The notes beneath the pieces were generated by a model. The model was given only the letters and a program-made list of their open reading frames with translations, had not been told where the DNA came from and did not search any database. From JANXSD01 sp043758125 (GTDB lineage Bacteria; Bacteroidota; Bacteroidia; AKYH767-A; OLB10), in contig JAYVOC010000246.1 of assembly GCA_043758125.1 (NCBI GenBank), positions 1 through 48,211 on the forward strand: 48,211 nt of DNA, written 5' to 3'. The first letter of the stretch is position 1; every line of letters starts with the position of its first letter. Positions 9,601-18,591 of this stretch are shown here, piece after piece. The position numbers were made by a program, and so were the translations under genes.

Positions 9601-10764
9601 AATCCAGGTTCTTATGGAATTACTTTAACTGTAACAAATTTGAATAACGTATGTAGTACAACAAAAACAGATACTGTTTTAATAAATACAATTCCTACTG
9701 CAAGTTTTCATAGAGATTCTACATGTGTAAATACATCTTTACAATTGTTCGATTTAAGTTCAATAAGTACTGGGAATATAAATACTTGGAAATGGACATT
9801 TGGAAGTTATGGAAATTCGAATCTACAAAATCCAGCCTTCAACCCAACTGTTACTGACTCAATACCTGTAAAATTACTTGTGCAATCAGCTGCAGGATGT
9901 AAGGATTCGGTTACAAAATATGTTAGCGTTTATCCATTACCAATAGTTAACTTTACTCCTTCTGTAACTTATGGTGGCCCGCCATTACCTGTAAGTTTTA
10001 CAAACTTATCTAACGCAGCATCTTATACATGGGATTTTGGTGACAATTCATCATTAGTAAGTCTGACTAATCCAGTTCATACTTTTACAGACACGGGATT
10101 CTTTCATATTACATTAATAGGAACTTCTGCCTATGGATGTGTAAATTCAGCAGCCAGATCTCTTTCTGTTCAGATACCAAATCTTGATTTAGCTATTGAA
10201 AATATTTCATTCACTGAAATAAATAATTTATGGCAGATAAAAGCAAGAGTTCGTAACGAGGGGAATGTTGATATAAGTAGTTTTGATTTGAATGCTAAAT
10301 TAGATGGTAAATCATTTATCAATGAAATCTTCGATGCTGATTCCATTTTAGCCGGAAAGGAAATGGACATTTCATTTAAATCAAGATTTACTGTCGACAA
10401 TAATGATAATCCTGGTTATTTATGTTTGGAAATAGGAACAGTAAATGGAATTCAGGATGATGATCTTTCTGATAATCAAAAATGCATTACTACTGGTAAA
10501 GACTTTCAGGTATTTGAAGTTTATCCAAATCCATTTATTGATGAAATAAATTTCGGATTGAATATCCCTACCGAAGGCTTGGTAGCAGTAAATCTATTTA
10601 ATCTCAACGGACAGCGAATGAAAAATGCTTATGAGCGAACGCTTTCGAGAGGTTATAATAGCATTATTATAGATGGATCAGGAATGGAAGCAGGAGTATA
10701 CATTGCTGAAATCCGTTATCTCGACAAGAGATTAATTAAAAAGCTTGTACGTTATAACAATTAA
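6691..10764 (+). CDS. T9SS-exported surface protein: propeller-like repeats, nine PKD repeats, CARDB-like domain, sorting domain
   Basis: About 1357 residues. A signal peptide (MKYFLLVFSLFIAQFSNVFGQ-type) begins at the ATG at 6691; an in-frame ATG at 6658 would add eleven residues before it, so I chose 6691. Residues about 85-390 hold six repeats of about 51 residues with the pattern W/Y-Y-x-F ... R-x-x-F-G-x-S-L, resembling beta-propeller blades. Residues about 418-1160 hold nine PKD repeats, seen as nine WxFG(D) motifs about 80 residues apart. A CARDB-like adhesion domain follows (about 1164-1265), and then a type A T9SS C-terminal domain (about 1272-1357) with VYPNPF, a (F/L)NLNGQ strand and a GVYIAEIR ending. 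It is predicted to be secreted and attached to the cell surface. It ends 4 bases before a convergent glycosyltransferase gene. Confidence 0.92.
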   Translation: MKYFLLVFSLFIAQFSNVFGQCPIASFQLPDSICSGGSVTVVNATTSTGPVHYSYDFCSGDLEKAPVSTLVGNFSMLSQGLGNDVVFDGTDYYLFVVNLGSSIIRFDFGNSLLNTPVPTNLGNIGGLIGGCADLKVVSANGQWYGFVISNVATFTRIDFGSSLTNATPTATSINTVGGALNQPYYMNFYESDGHYYALAANTGSSSVTTFDFGTDITNTSPGIGNNTVPGTVGAAAIAKICNNLYVFTAFLGSASITRLEFGTSFANSAAIQKPITINGSIPASREIELATDNGQWYAFMGSLSGSELSIVRFGNNLLSDTANATTTSGANGAFSNGDDGFCLKKFGTDWYGFSVGIGTNDIHRFTFPNTCFSSLSTSTDPSPLSFNLNGGGYQYMSVFVNDSTGDYTYNDSIFINPVPDAGYTVSAACQGGIINFTDTSTISSGSISSTAWDFGDTNTANGTTVQHAYTVATSYTVTLSTTSDKGCTSTVQQLLNVHENPVSDFSFTNNQCAYSDVPFNDLSTSNDGSITNWNWNFGDTVTSILNSPTHPFAPDGNYTVQLIITSSTGCSDTSSQNIQIIPGPLALFTVANTCLGETAQFSNGSSIGGGIGINYDWDFGDLNTSTSINPTNNYSNSAADYSVQLIATATNGCTDTLAKVIHIGEKPVPVFKYAPDTACVGNIVLFTDSSYVLPGENIIARYWDFGDNTYDSLSINPSHTYLTSGTYIVKLTVLSPTYCDSSITHSIFVINSPVANFTTSNVCFGLPTPFLDQSTSPSGSTISSWEWIFGDLDTVNVNNPSHNYSIPGTYSATLNIISSSGCNSGITKQLTVYDLPSVHFGISKACTNSPVLFTDSSTTSSGTLSAWNWTFGDNSAPSSIQNTQHSYINSGAYPITLISTNSFGCMDSLKKFVIVDSSPLFTISALDNCFRALTTFQYVATGTPLPNAGYLWDFGDNTAAFNANPIHLYLNPGSYGITLTVTNLNNVCSTTKTDTVLINTIPTASFHRDSTCVNTSLQLFDLSSISTGNINTWKWTFGSYGNSNLQNPAFNPTVTDSIPVKLLVQSAAGCKDSVTKYVSVYPLPIVNFTPSVTYGGPPLPVSFTNLSNAASYTWDFGDNSSLVSLTNPVHTFTDTGFFHITLIGTSAYGCVNSAARSLSVQIPNLDLAIENISFTEINNLWQIKARVRNEGNVDISSFDLNAKLDGKSFINEIFDADSILAGKEMDISFKSRFTVDNNDNPGYLCLEIGTVNGIQDDDLSDNQKCITTGKDFQVFEVYPNPFIDEINFGLNIPTEGLVAVNLFNLNGQRMKNAYERTLSRGYNSIIIDGSGMEAGVYIAEIRYLDKRLIKKLVRYNN

Positions 10765-10768
10765 TTTC

Positions 10769-11695
10769 TTAAGTGAATGCTTCATTTTTAGGCTGTCGTC
10801 TTAAGCCAACGCAGTTTAGAATAAAGTATTTTATTATTACAAGAAAACGACGTTCGAAAATACATGCTGGATAATTCTTTATTGCCTTTACTAAGAACTT
10901 TAAAGAGGCTATAACTTTTCCAGCCAGTAAGAGATGTAAAGCAATATATGTATCGAAATAAGAATACATAATTACCTTCATTTTACCGAACTCTTTACTT
11001 ACGAGTTCATCATCGAAAGCAAAACCAATTGAAAGATATTTGCGAAGTAAAAGTTTTAATTCATCAGTTTGAATTACACTTCTCTCTTCATGTATTACAA
11101 GTGCTGATGAAACCCTTTGATCGAAAATAATTTTGTAACGTGCAGCAAGTCGCAACCACAATTCCCAATCTTCACTTCCAGAAAGATGGCGATTTTCATT
11201 AAACAAATTCATTTTAATAATATCATTTCTAACAAAGACACCCATACAACTAAGTGGGTTTCCTTTTGCCAGATTCAACATAAAATTATTTTCCATCCAA
11301 GCCATGCGAACAGGCTTACCTTGACTTCTTTTTATCTCATAACCTAAATGTAACCATGAAACATCATCATTGTTTAATATAGTTTCATAAGCATTTGATA
11401 AATAATCTGGATAAAGCAAATCATCAGAATCACAAAAAGTAATGTATTTGCCAATTGCTTTAATAATTCCGAAATTCCGTGCTGCAGCTCGTTCGGCATT
11501 ATTTTTTTTATAATAATGAACGAATGAATTTAAATAAAGCTTAACAACATTTTCTGTATCGTCAGTACTTCCATCATCAACGATGATCAACTCATAATCT
11601 TTATACTTCTGACTTAAAACTGATTCAATTGTTTTTCCGATTAAATGCATCCTATTATAAGTAGGAATAACAATTGAAAAGAATGGTGAATTCAT
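10769..11695 (-). CDS. Family 2 glycosyltransferase
   Basis: A 308-residue GT-A enzyme. The N-terminus FFSIVIPTYNR leads to the nucleotide-binding VDDGSTDD (about 40-46). The metal-binding Asp-Ser-Asp-Asp is at 89-92, and an acceptor-side SGSEDWELWLR motif lies near 173-183. The C-terminal 80 residues are basic and amphipathic. It is the last gene of the minus-strand glycan block and lies 15 bases after the asparagine-synthase-like gene. It resembles the gene at 13509-14408 in length and in the ED(W/Y)ELWLR motif, so the two may be paralogues adding successive sugars. Donor and acceptor cannot be read from sequence. Confidence 0.88.
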   Translation of the reverse strand: MNSPFFSIVIPTYNRMHLIGKTIESVLSQKYKDYELIIVDDGSTDDTENVVKLYLNSFVHYYKKNNAERAAARNFGIIKAIGKYITFCDSDDLLYPDYLSNAYETILNNDDVSWLHLGYEIKRSQGKPVRMAWMENNFMLNLAKGNPLSCMGVFVRNDIIKMNLFNENRHLSGSEDWELWLRLAARYKIIFDQRVSSALVIHEERSVIQTDELKLLLRKYLSIGFAFDDELVSKEFGKMKVIMYSYFDTYIALHLLLAGKVIASLKFLVKAIKNYPACIFERRFLVIIKYFILNCVGLRRQPKNEAFT

Positions 11696-11710
11696 AATAC
11701 TACTCAGTAA

Positions 11711-13453
11711 TCAATTAATAACAGTAGTATTCACCTGAAACAAGGAAGCATCTTCCTTTAACATCCGCTGCATGCGTGTTGCAATCACGGCACGAAAAGC
11801 CAACTGATTAAAATCTGCTTTGTATTTAAATAAATCTCTTCGCAAAAGTTTTTTTAGTTGCCACGGGACGTACGCTTTTAACCACAATGCATATCCAGTA
11901 TTAGTAACATTTACAAGGCTATCATTCACTTTAAGATTTTGTTGATTCCAATTAATAAATTTTGATCCTAATAAATTTCTGCAATCCTGAGATGATAGTT
12001 CATCAAGCATTAGTCCAACAATACGTGCTGATTTTAAAATAGAAGAAGCTTCAGGGATTGATGCTTTTCGTGCTATTGGAATATCAGGAATCAAGCTAGC
12101 AACATGTCGGGAATAAATATTTTTATTTGTTCTTGACTGATCAGGCAATTGTTTTGAAAAGGTTATCAGATCATCATGTAATAAGGGATTAATTACTTCC
12201 ATATATGGCTGAACAAGATCATGCAAAGCAGTAAGTACATAAGGTAAACGAAACTCGCGATATAAGCGATCTCGCCAAGTCTCAAGGCTTTCTTCAGGAT
12301 ACTGATTAAATTCTTCAGGATAAAACTGTGGTTCCAGGTCAAACTCTCTTAATGGTTTCATATTGGCATTATCTTCCATCAAGTGATAATCCAAAGAGAT
12401 TCTTACGTCCTGTTCTGTACGCGACGGCAACCATCCAAAGACCTCATCTGCACGAATAACATTTCGGAATCCTTCTTTATAAAGTTGTTGCCACATTTGA
12501 AAACCATCCATAAAGGAATTGATATGATCCAGTCTTCCCTCTGCGAGTTTCAAGAAATTATCAAGCAGTGGCTCAAAAGAAGGCTCTTTAAAATCAGTGG
12601 CAAAATAACGGTGATTGACATTTAATTTAGCAGCAATAAGTCCTGCAATATGAGAATCAGTATCTACTTCATTTGCTGCAGAAGATAATCCCCACGTTGC
12701 CGTTGGAACTTTCTGTCCGAATTTTACGAGATAATACAAAACAACCCTTGAGTCGTACCCGCCTGAAAGAGTTAAAATTGATTTCGGTAAAGAGTTAACT
12801 TTTCTTACATCAGAAAAAACCCTTTCCATCAATTCATTCAGTTGCTCTCTTTGTTCGTTTGGAGATAATTCGGGAATATTTTTTTCAGGAGTTGATCTGA
12901 CTTTTACTTCTAGCTTCCAGCCATTCTTATCTAGTTTTATTATCTGCGCTGCTCCTAAATGTTTGATTCTGCTATCCCACGAATTTCCAGGTCCTAGATT
13001 TCCTGTCGAGAGCATCCATGAAATAGCTTGCGCATTACTCTCGAAGGACCCTAGCCATGAAACGATTGCTCTCTGCGATGTTGAAACAATAAAATGTTGT
13101 TCGTCAAAATAATACCAAACTGATCTGCTTGCCACTTGATTAGCCATTAGAGTGCAGTTATTCTCATTCGTCGACATCATAAAAGAAGAAGATGCAGGCA
13201 TTTCCTCTCTTTCCCACCAGTTATTAGGAGCTTCTGTTAAAAGTCCGCAACAAACACTCATATCATGAACATGAATACCAGAATTATCAGAAGTAAGGTA
13301 GAACGCATGCCTATCGTCTGCCTTCATTAAAATTTGCTGCTCCTGTAACAAAGGATACGAAAGATACTTTGCCAGCTTATTAAGCTTTTGAGAGAGGTGT
13401 TCCTTCCCTCCTTCCGAAACAGAGTGGCATATGACTAAAAAAACATTTGACAT
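11711..13453 (-). CDS. Asparagine synthase-like protein lacking the glutaminase cysteine
   Basis: About 580 residues. The C-terminal two thirds is an asparagine-synthase ATP-pyrophosphatase domain: SILTLSGGYDSRVVLYYL (about residue 245) is the PP-loop, and a RADEVFGWLP segment aligns with the GEGADELFGGY region of AsnB. The N-terminal 200 residues look like a degenerate class II glutamine amidotransferase domain. The chain starts MSNVFLVICHS, with no Cys at position 2, so glutamine hydrolysis is unlikely. The frame extends to 13483, but the ATG at 13453 starts the first beta strand. Proteins with SGGYDSR are found in surface-glycan loci, where they may amidate or otherwise activate a carboxylate; the substrate here is unknown. 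Compare the intact AsnB at 34466. Confidence 0.8.
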   Translation of the reverse strand: MSNVFLVICHSVSEGGKEHLSQKLNKLAKYLSYPLLQEQQILMKADDRHAFYLTSDNSGIHVHDMSVCCGLLTEAPNNWWEREEMPASSSFMMSTNENNCTLMANQVASRSVWYYFDEQHFIVSTSQRAIVSWLGSFESNAQAISWMLSTGNLGPGNSWDSRIKHLGAAQIIKLDKNGWKLEVKVRSTPEKNIPELSPNEQREQLNELMERVFSDVRKVNSLPKSILTLSGGYDSRVVLYYLVKFGQKVPTATWGLSSAANEVDTDSHIAGLIAAKLNVNHRYFATDFKEPSFEPLLDNFLKLAEGRLDHINSFMDGFQMWQQLYKEGFRNVIRADEVFGWLPSRTEQDVRISLDYHLMEDNANMKPLREFDLEPQFYPEEFNQYPEESLETWRDRLYREFRLPYVLTALHDLVQPYMEVINPLLHDDLITFSKQLPDQSRTNKNIYSRHVASLIPDIPIARKASIPEASSILKSARIVGLMLDELSSQDCRNLLGSKFINWNQQNLKVNDSLVNVTNTGYALWLKAYVPWQLKKLLRRDLFKYKADFNQLAFRAVIATRMQRMLKEDASLFQVNTTVIN

Positions 13454-13508
13454 GGAAATACCGATGGGTTTATTCTCACACAATGATAGCGAAAATCTCG
13501 CTGATGAC

Positions 13509-14408
13509 TCAGGAAGATTTTAAAAGGATATTTTTAATAATTGAAAATGAACGCTTACTGAAACAGAAAAAAGGAAATTGCACAAACGCTTTGAACCAAT
13601 AATTCAAAGAAATCTTTGTTTTACCTTCTAAAGATGCGTGTAGAGAAATATAACTGTACCTATTCGAAAAGAAATATCGCTTGCGTCGACCAAGAAAATG
13701 AGAGACCTCTTTACTATTTTTAGAAAGATGCACAAAAAGTAAAATACGTTGTTCAATTTTTCGAATATCCATTTCGGCCATACTTCTGCCCTCGTGTTCA
13801 ACCATTACGGTTGTAACTTGAGGGAAATGACGAAGTTTATTTTCGGAAGCTATACGCAACCAAAGTTCGTAATCTTCTGTTCCTGATAAGCCTCTAATCT
13901 CTGAAAACGGGTGTGCCTTTGCCATTCTTTGGCTCATTACAACACCTGCACAACCAATTACGTTTGTGGAGATCAAGACTGAATTAAGAACAGCTGGTAA
14001 TTTACTTGATTTTCGAACCAGATTACCTGCTTCGTCTCTGAATTCGTAGTTTAGATGCAGGAACTCTATAGTGGGATTATTATTAATAATCGATAATGCA
14101 GTTGAAAGATGGTCGGGTAAGAGATAATCATCGGAATCGAGTAACGCGATGAATTTTCCTTTAGCCATCTGTATACCTGTATTTCTGGCAGCTCCTCGTT
14201 CACGATTTTCTGTTTTGATATATCGAATTCGAGGATCCTCAAAGGCAGCAATTACTTCTGCTGTATTATCAGTACTTCCGTCGTCTACAAAAATAAGCTC
14301 CCAGTCGGGAAATGTTTGCGAGAGAACAGATTTATGCGCAATGCCAATAAGCGAAGCCCTGTCATAACATGGGATAACAATCGAAAACATAACAGAATTA
14401 TCCTTCAT
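13509..14408 (-). CDS. Family 2 glycosyltransferase
   Basis: A 299-residue GT-A enzyme with MFSIVIPCYDRASL, the nucleotide-binding FVDDGSTDNT (about 40-49), the metal-binding LLDSDD (89-94) and SGTEDYELWLRIA near 174. It starts 11 bases inside the end of the preceding GT4 gene (14398), indicating translational coupling. The start could also be the Met at residue 7. It closely resembles the glycosyltransferase at 10769-11695 in architecture. It probably adds one sugar to the surface glycan; specificity is unknown. Confidence 0.88.
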   Translation of the reverse strand: MKDNSVMFSIVIPCYDRASLIGIAHKSVLSQTFPDWELIFVDDGSTDNTAEVIAAFEDPRIRYIKTENRERGAARNTGIQMAKGKFIALLDSDDYLLPDHLSTALSIINNNPTIEFLHLNYEFRDEAGNLVRKSSKLPAVLNSVLISTNVIGCAGVVMSQRMAKAHPFSEIRGLSGTEDYELWLRIASENKLRHFPQVTTVMVEHEGRSMAEMDIRKIEQRILLFVHLSKNSKEVSHFLGRRKRYFFSNRYSYISLHASLEGKTKISLNYWFKAFVQFPFFCFSKRSFSIIKNILLKSS

Positions 14409-15531
14409 AACATTCTAATGTTTTTTCAATCATCATCTTTATTCCAAATTGCTTTTGAACTGCATTAAATCCTTCAACTGCCTCTTGTTGTGCTTCTGCA
14501 AGGTTCAGAACTATTTTGCGTAATGCAAAGTAAATTGCATCTGTATCACAAAATGGTACAATCGTGAAATTTTTTTCATTCTTTTCAAATTCCTTAGCAA
14601 TTCCTGAAAGCGTAAATATTGAAGGACAATTTGCTGCCAATGCCTCTATGTACACCTGCCCGAATGCTTCACTGTGATCATCAATTGGCACATGAACAAA
14701 AACGTTGAACATCTTAAATAAAGCTGGGCTATCCTTTTCAAAGACAATTTCCCGATAAGAGTTTTCAGGCAAATCGTTTAGTAACTCTTTTATCTCCTTA
14801 GCATAATCACCAGTTGCATTTGCTAAAACTAAAAACGCATTTGGGAATTCTATGATGATTTTTTTGAATGCTGGTATTACATATTGAATTCCTTTCCAAT
14901 GTGTATATCTAGAAATCATACCTATAACAAAACGATTTTCTGTAATTGAATATTTTTGTTTAATCGAATCAATGCGAGAAGTAGGTACATTATTAAAATA
15001 GAGCAAATCGAATCCATGAGAGATAACAGTAATTTTTTCTGCTTTAACTTTTTCCCTATCAATTAAAATATTTTTTATGTTTTCAGATATAGCAATAATT
15101 TTTGTTGAGAGCTTATTTATAAATAAATCATATTTTATAGCTTGTTGAAAATATTCATGATGCATCGAAGCATGATGACGTGTATGGATTCTTTGTTTAA
15201 TACGTAACAACCAAGCGGCACTCAATCCAATTAAAGATGCGTCAAATAAATGAGTATGAATCAATGAAGGACGAATGGTGAATATTTCAGAGAAGGTTTT
15301 AATAAACGCCAAAGGAATATCCTTTTTACCCTGATATTTTATCCACTTCGTTTTATACCCAAGTTGCACGCAGTATTTTTGCAATTCAGGAGTTTTAGGA
15401 TGCAAAAAAATAATATGAATGGGTGTATGCTTAGCATATAACTCTCTGAAAAACCATTCCAACGCAAGGCTTTTATCAACTTGTGAAATTACATATAGCC
15501 AAGGTTCAGAAGGTGTTGTTTTTTCTTCCAT
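14398..15531 (-). CDS. Family 4-type glycosyltransferase (GT-B fold)
   Basis: About 377 residues. The N-terminal half has the Rossmann-like donor/acceptor lobe with LIHTHLFDASLIGLSAA and the R-x-H-T-R-H-H-A-S motif. The C-terminal half has FVIGMISRYTHWKGI, where the Arg and Lys bind donor phosphate, then a degenerate E-x-F-G-x-x-x-x-E-A motif (SEAFGQVYIEALAANCPSI). The frame extends to 15579, overlapping the next gene; the ATG at 15531 removes the overlap and leaves a 7-base gap, so I chose it. It is a retaining GT4-like enzyme in the minus-strand glycan block; its substrates are unknown. Confidence 0.88.
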   Translation of the reverse strand: MEEKTTPSEPWLYVISQVDKSLALEWFFRELYAKHTPIHIIFLHPKTPELQKYCVQLGYKTKWIKYQGKKDIPLAFIKTFSEIFTIRPSLIHTHLFDASLIGLSAAWLLRIKQRIHTRHHASMHHEYFQQAIKYDLFINKLSTKIIAISENIKNILIDREKVKAEKITVISHGFDLLYFNNVPTSRIDSIKQKYSITENRFVIGMISRYTHWKGIQYVIPAFKKIIIEFPNAFLVLANATGDYAKEIKELLNDLPENSYREIVFEKDSPALFKMFNVFVHVPIDDHSEAFGQVYIEALAANCPSIFTLSGIAKEFEKNEKNFTIVPFCDTDAIYFALRKIVLNLAEAQQEAVEGFNAVQKQFGIKMMIEKTLECYEG

Positions 15532-15538
15532 TGAATTA

Positions 15539-16456
15539 TTATGCAGCCTTGTGATAACCTTTATAAATATTTGCACCAATCAATACATTGCACAACTTAA
15601 AATATATTTTATCCAATGATGTTTGTGAGGTCCAATGATCGGCAATAAACAAAAGCAGTGGTTGAATTAATAATATGCAACGGTAAGCATTGGCTTTAAG
15701 AAACGAATAATTTATTTTCTGATCCACATAACCAATACTTACAGCATGTCGCCGTGTTATTGAATTATTTAATGTACGAACAAGAAATCCTCTTAAATTA
15801 GTTTTATTTACTTCATTATGTAAAGCAGTAAAACGAGGTTCAATAAAGCAAGGAATATTTTCTTTAAGAACACGTACAGAGAAATCATAATCTTCAAATC
15901 CTGCAAGAGGAAAAGTAGCGTTGTATCCATTTACGTGTTTATACACTTCTGCAGGAATTAACAAAGTAGCTCCTGCTAATCCCGAAGCTCGGAAAAGATC
16001 ATTGTCGTTCCACTTTGTGCCTTTACACCAACCTTTCATTGTTGTAAAATCGATATGTTCCAGGAAACGGCCAAAGGATTGTTTCCTTATTTGCTCGATT
16101 AGATATGGAGGATATACCCAGTTGAAATTAAAAACAGCATCTGGGAATTCCTCATGGAGTTTTAGTGCTTGATTAAAGAGGAGTTTATCGATCCACATGT
16201 CATCATCCAAAAACCAAAGTAAAGATGACTTTGCTAGAGTGGCACCATAATTTCTTGCAGAAGCAACACCTGAGAATGGATTATTGACTACTCTAAAACA
16301 CTCATTGAATGCCGATAAATCAATCGATGCAGTTATCGAATCATTAATGATAATTACCTCAGCATCTACTCCAGATATGCTCTCCTGTAATTTCTCAAGT
16401 GACTGAATTAAAATTTCGATGCGATCCTTAGTAGGAATGATGATACTTATTTCCAA
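15539..16456 (-). CDS. Family 2 glycosyltransferase
   Basis: A 305-residue GT-A enzyme. MEISIIIPTKDR starts the fold, IIINDS replaces the usual VDDGS, and FLDDDMW (82-88) holds the metal-binding Asp residues. GFEDYDFSVRVLKE (about 187-200) is the acceptor-side motif. This DDDM/GFEDYDF subtype differs from the other GT2 genes here and resembles rhamnosyl- or galactosyl-type enzymes, but donor identity is only a guess. It is the first gene of a block that reads through to 10769, with a promoter-like box 25 bases upstream. Confidence 0.87.
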   Translation of the reverse strand: MEISIIIPTKDRIEILIQSLEKLQESISGVDAEVIIINDSITASIDLSAFNECFRVVNNPFSGVASARNYGATLAKSSLLWFLDDDMWIDKLLFNQALKLHEEFPDAVFNFNWVYPPYLIEQIRKQSFGRFLEHIDFTTMKGWCKGTKWNDNDLFRASGLAGATLLIPAEVYKHVNGYNATFPLAGFEDYDFSVRVLKENIPCFIEPRFTALHNEVNKTNLRGFLVRTLNNSITRRHAVSIGYVDQKINYSFLKANAYRCILLIQPLLLFIADHWTSQTSLDKIYFKLCNVLIGANIYKGYHKAA

Positions 16457-16480
16457 TAGTTGATTAGTTTAACCCAATGA

Positions 16481-16488
16481 CAAAATTA
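16481..16488 (-). promoter_or_regulatory. Candidate -7 promoter box (TAATTTTG) for the 16456-10769 block
   Basis: On the minus strand the bases read TAATTTTG, matching TAnnTTTG, 25 bases before the ATG of the first glycosyltransferase gene. No clear -33 TTTG is seen at standard spacing, so the call rests on one box and position. Confidence 0.3.
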
Positions 16489-16545
16489 AGTAATAAACCT
16501 AAGACCAGAAGGCTGAAAGGATCAACATTTACATGATTAAAAAGC

Positions 16546-16573
16546 AAAAAAAAACTGTGCCATTATCTGACAC
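16546..16573 (-). terminator. Probable rho-independent terminator after the decayed S74 gene
   Basis: On the minus strand, GTGTC and GGCAC (five pairs, one G-U) enclose a 7-base loop, followed after two bases by nine T residues. It begins 24 bases after the stop of the S74/T9SS pseudogene. The stem is short but the T tract is strong, so it plausibly separates that gene from the glycan block downstream. Confidence 0.5.
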
Positions 16574-16596
16574 CGCTTTTCAATTTTATCACAAAT

Positions 16597-18399
16597 TTAT
16601 TTTGTTATCGTCATCAGTTTAGCATCGATTTGTTTTCCATCGATAATAAGATGATAAACATAAGTTCCCTGACTAAGGAAATTAGCATTTATTTCTACTT
16701 GGCCTATTCCCTTTGTTAAAATTGCAAAAGATTTTAATGCAGCACCATCCAACGTATAAAGATTAATCATCGCATTTATAGCATAAGAAGGTACATAGAA
16801 TTTAATAACTGTTTTTTCCGAAAACGGATTAGGAATATTTTGTTCGAGTTTCAGAGCATCGTTCTTAATATCACTGTTTGCTAATTTATCCTGATACGAT
16901 GAGCAACATTGAGTAAGAGCGTTTTCAAATTCCGATTGTTTTTGTTTTATTAAAGTCAATTCATTTTTCAAATCATTTACTTCAATATTTTTTTCTTCTA
17001 TTTGCTGTTGTTGTTCTTAAATAGCTTCACTTAAAACGGGAATAATCATATTATAATTTACCGAGTAAAAACCGTTTTCATTTAATGCAACAGTTTCTGG
17101 AATAATTTTTATTAAATCCTGCGCCAGAAAACCAACTTGAGGAAGATTATCAAATTTCGTTGTTGTTGTATTTTCCTGCTTCCATGAATATGTTTTAGCA
17201 TTCTTCGCAAGTACTTTTTCCATGGCATTTTTCAACGGATGAATATCTGATTTCAATCGTTCATCAGATGTAGCTAAAAATGCCGTTGCCGTTGATACAT
17301 CTGCTACATCCAACTTTACAGTTCTAGAGGATGACACACCTGTTGAACCTTGAAATTGTGGATTTGATGAATAAGAAAATCCGCTAGTAACACCATTACC
17401 AACGCTTGTACCGTCATCATAAATTGGGCTACAATTTAGTTGTCCACTACCTTTCCAAATAGGTAGCGTCCCCGAATTATTACATACTTGAAATATAAGA
17501 TCATTTCAATAACTTACTCTCCCATTGAAATTATTCCAAATCAAAACTTTTGTGTCGCTTGCAGAAGGGAGATCTTCTAAGCGAACATCAGTTGATCCCG
17601 CACTTGCATCCATATCAGCAACAACAAAATTTCCTGCTGGTGTACTTGTACCTTTTCCGACCTTAAAACCACGAGTTTAAGTACCATCTCCAAGTACCAT
17701 GCATTCATCGCAATTAGCCGTAGAATAATAACCAATTGCATTGGCTTTAGTATGTTTTGCCATCGCAGAATATCCAGCATAAAAACCTAAAGCCATGTTG
17801 TTACTCTCTCCAGAATTTGAGAATCCTGCACTCTTCCAAAAAAAACTATTATTCGTACCACTTGTTAAATCGTATCTTGAGCTATTACAAAAAAAAGAAT
17901 TATTCGTCCCCGTACAATACTGACCAGAATGATAACCTAAAAACTACAACTACTTGCTGATCCATTAGATCCTTCATTTTGGCCAATAAACGTATTGTAA
18001 TTTCGTACAGTATTTGAATTACCTGACAATAAGCCAATATATGTATTTGCACTTTCTATTGTGGTACTATACCCAGACCCAATACCCATAAATCAATTAT
18101 TACTTCCAGTAGAAATTGAATATCCAGATTGATAACCATTAAAAGTATTAAAATTTCCTTAACTACTCGTTCCATTACCTGCTTTCTATCCAAAGTATGA
18201 ATTTGCATTACCAGTAGAATTATTTAGTCCTGCTGAAATGCCAATAAAGGTTGCGCATTGGGAGAGAGTCCAGCCGTAGCTGTAGAAGTTACAGGAGTTC
18301 CTGGCAGTGACGGATAGGCGCATCTGGATAAATAAATTGTGCTATTATGGCGTTAAATGCAAAAGCAAAGTATGCTAATAAATAAATTTTCTTTTTCAT
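16597..18399 (-). pseudogene. Decayed T9SS cargo with tail-fibre-like repeats and peptidase S74 (endosialidase chaperone) domain
   Basis: The ATG at 18399 begins a good signal peptide (MKKKIYLLAYFAFAF then NAIIAQ) that goes out of frame and stops after 35 codons. In a second frame, about 18250-17945, NxxxG / NTFIGxxxG repeats typical of tail-fibre-like proteins are broken by TAG 18186-18188, TAA 18159-18161 and TGA 18093-18095. A one-base loss in the A/T run at 17939-17943 moves the repeats to a third frame. That frame reads to the end through TAA 17677-17679, TGA 17506-17508 and TAA 17017-17019. It encodes a peptidase S74 domain (TSDERLKSDIHPL, QVGFLAQDL), a coiled coil and a T9SS sorting domain (NIPNPFSEKTVIKFYVPS). 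At least six stops and two frameshifts make this a dead gene unless assembly errors are involved. Confidence 0.88.
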
Positions 18400-18591
18400 T
18401 GTAATGAGATTTTAAGTTAAAAACAATTATTTGGCAAGAAATGAATAATAGACGCAATGTCCCCTTTGCTGAAAAAAAAATCGATTAGAAAAAACATGAA
18501 ATTTTGTAATTGAGTTAAAAAACACTTAAAGCAATGGATCTTATTAACAAAACTAAAACAATTCTGATTTATCAAAAAAAAGTTTCAGGTT

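Noticed and set aside
10765..10800. Bidirectional terminator between the PKD protein and the convergent GT2
   Set aside because: The gap is only 4 bases and the adjacent sequence contains no stem longer than four pairs.
17757..17960. Plus-strand open frame of 67 codons inside the S74 region
   Set aside because: It runs opposite to the decayed S74 gene, encodes a low-complexity Tyr/Asn-rich peptide and has no recognisable motif; it is a shadow of the repeats.
16597..18399. Alternative genetic code or stop-codon readthrough to explain stops in the S74 gene
   Set aside because: All three stop codons occur, and frameshifts are present as well. Every other gene here reads normally with standard stops, so decay is the simpler explanation.
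18400..18591. Terminator or regulatory element upstream of the S74 gene
   Set aside because: A/T runs such as AAAAAAAA occur, but no inverted repeat long enough to form a stem precedes a T tract on either strand.
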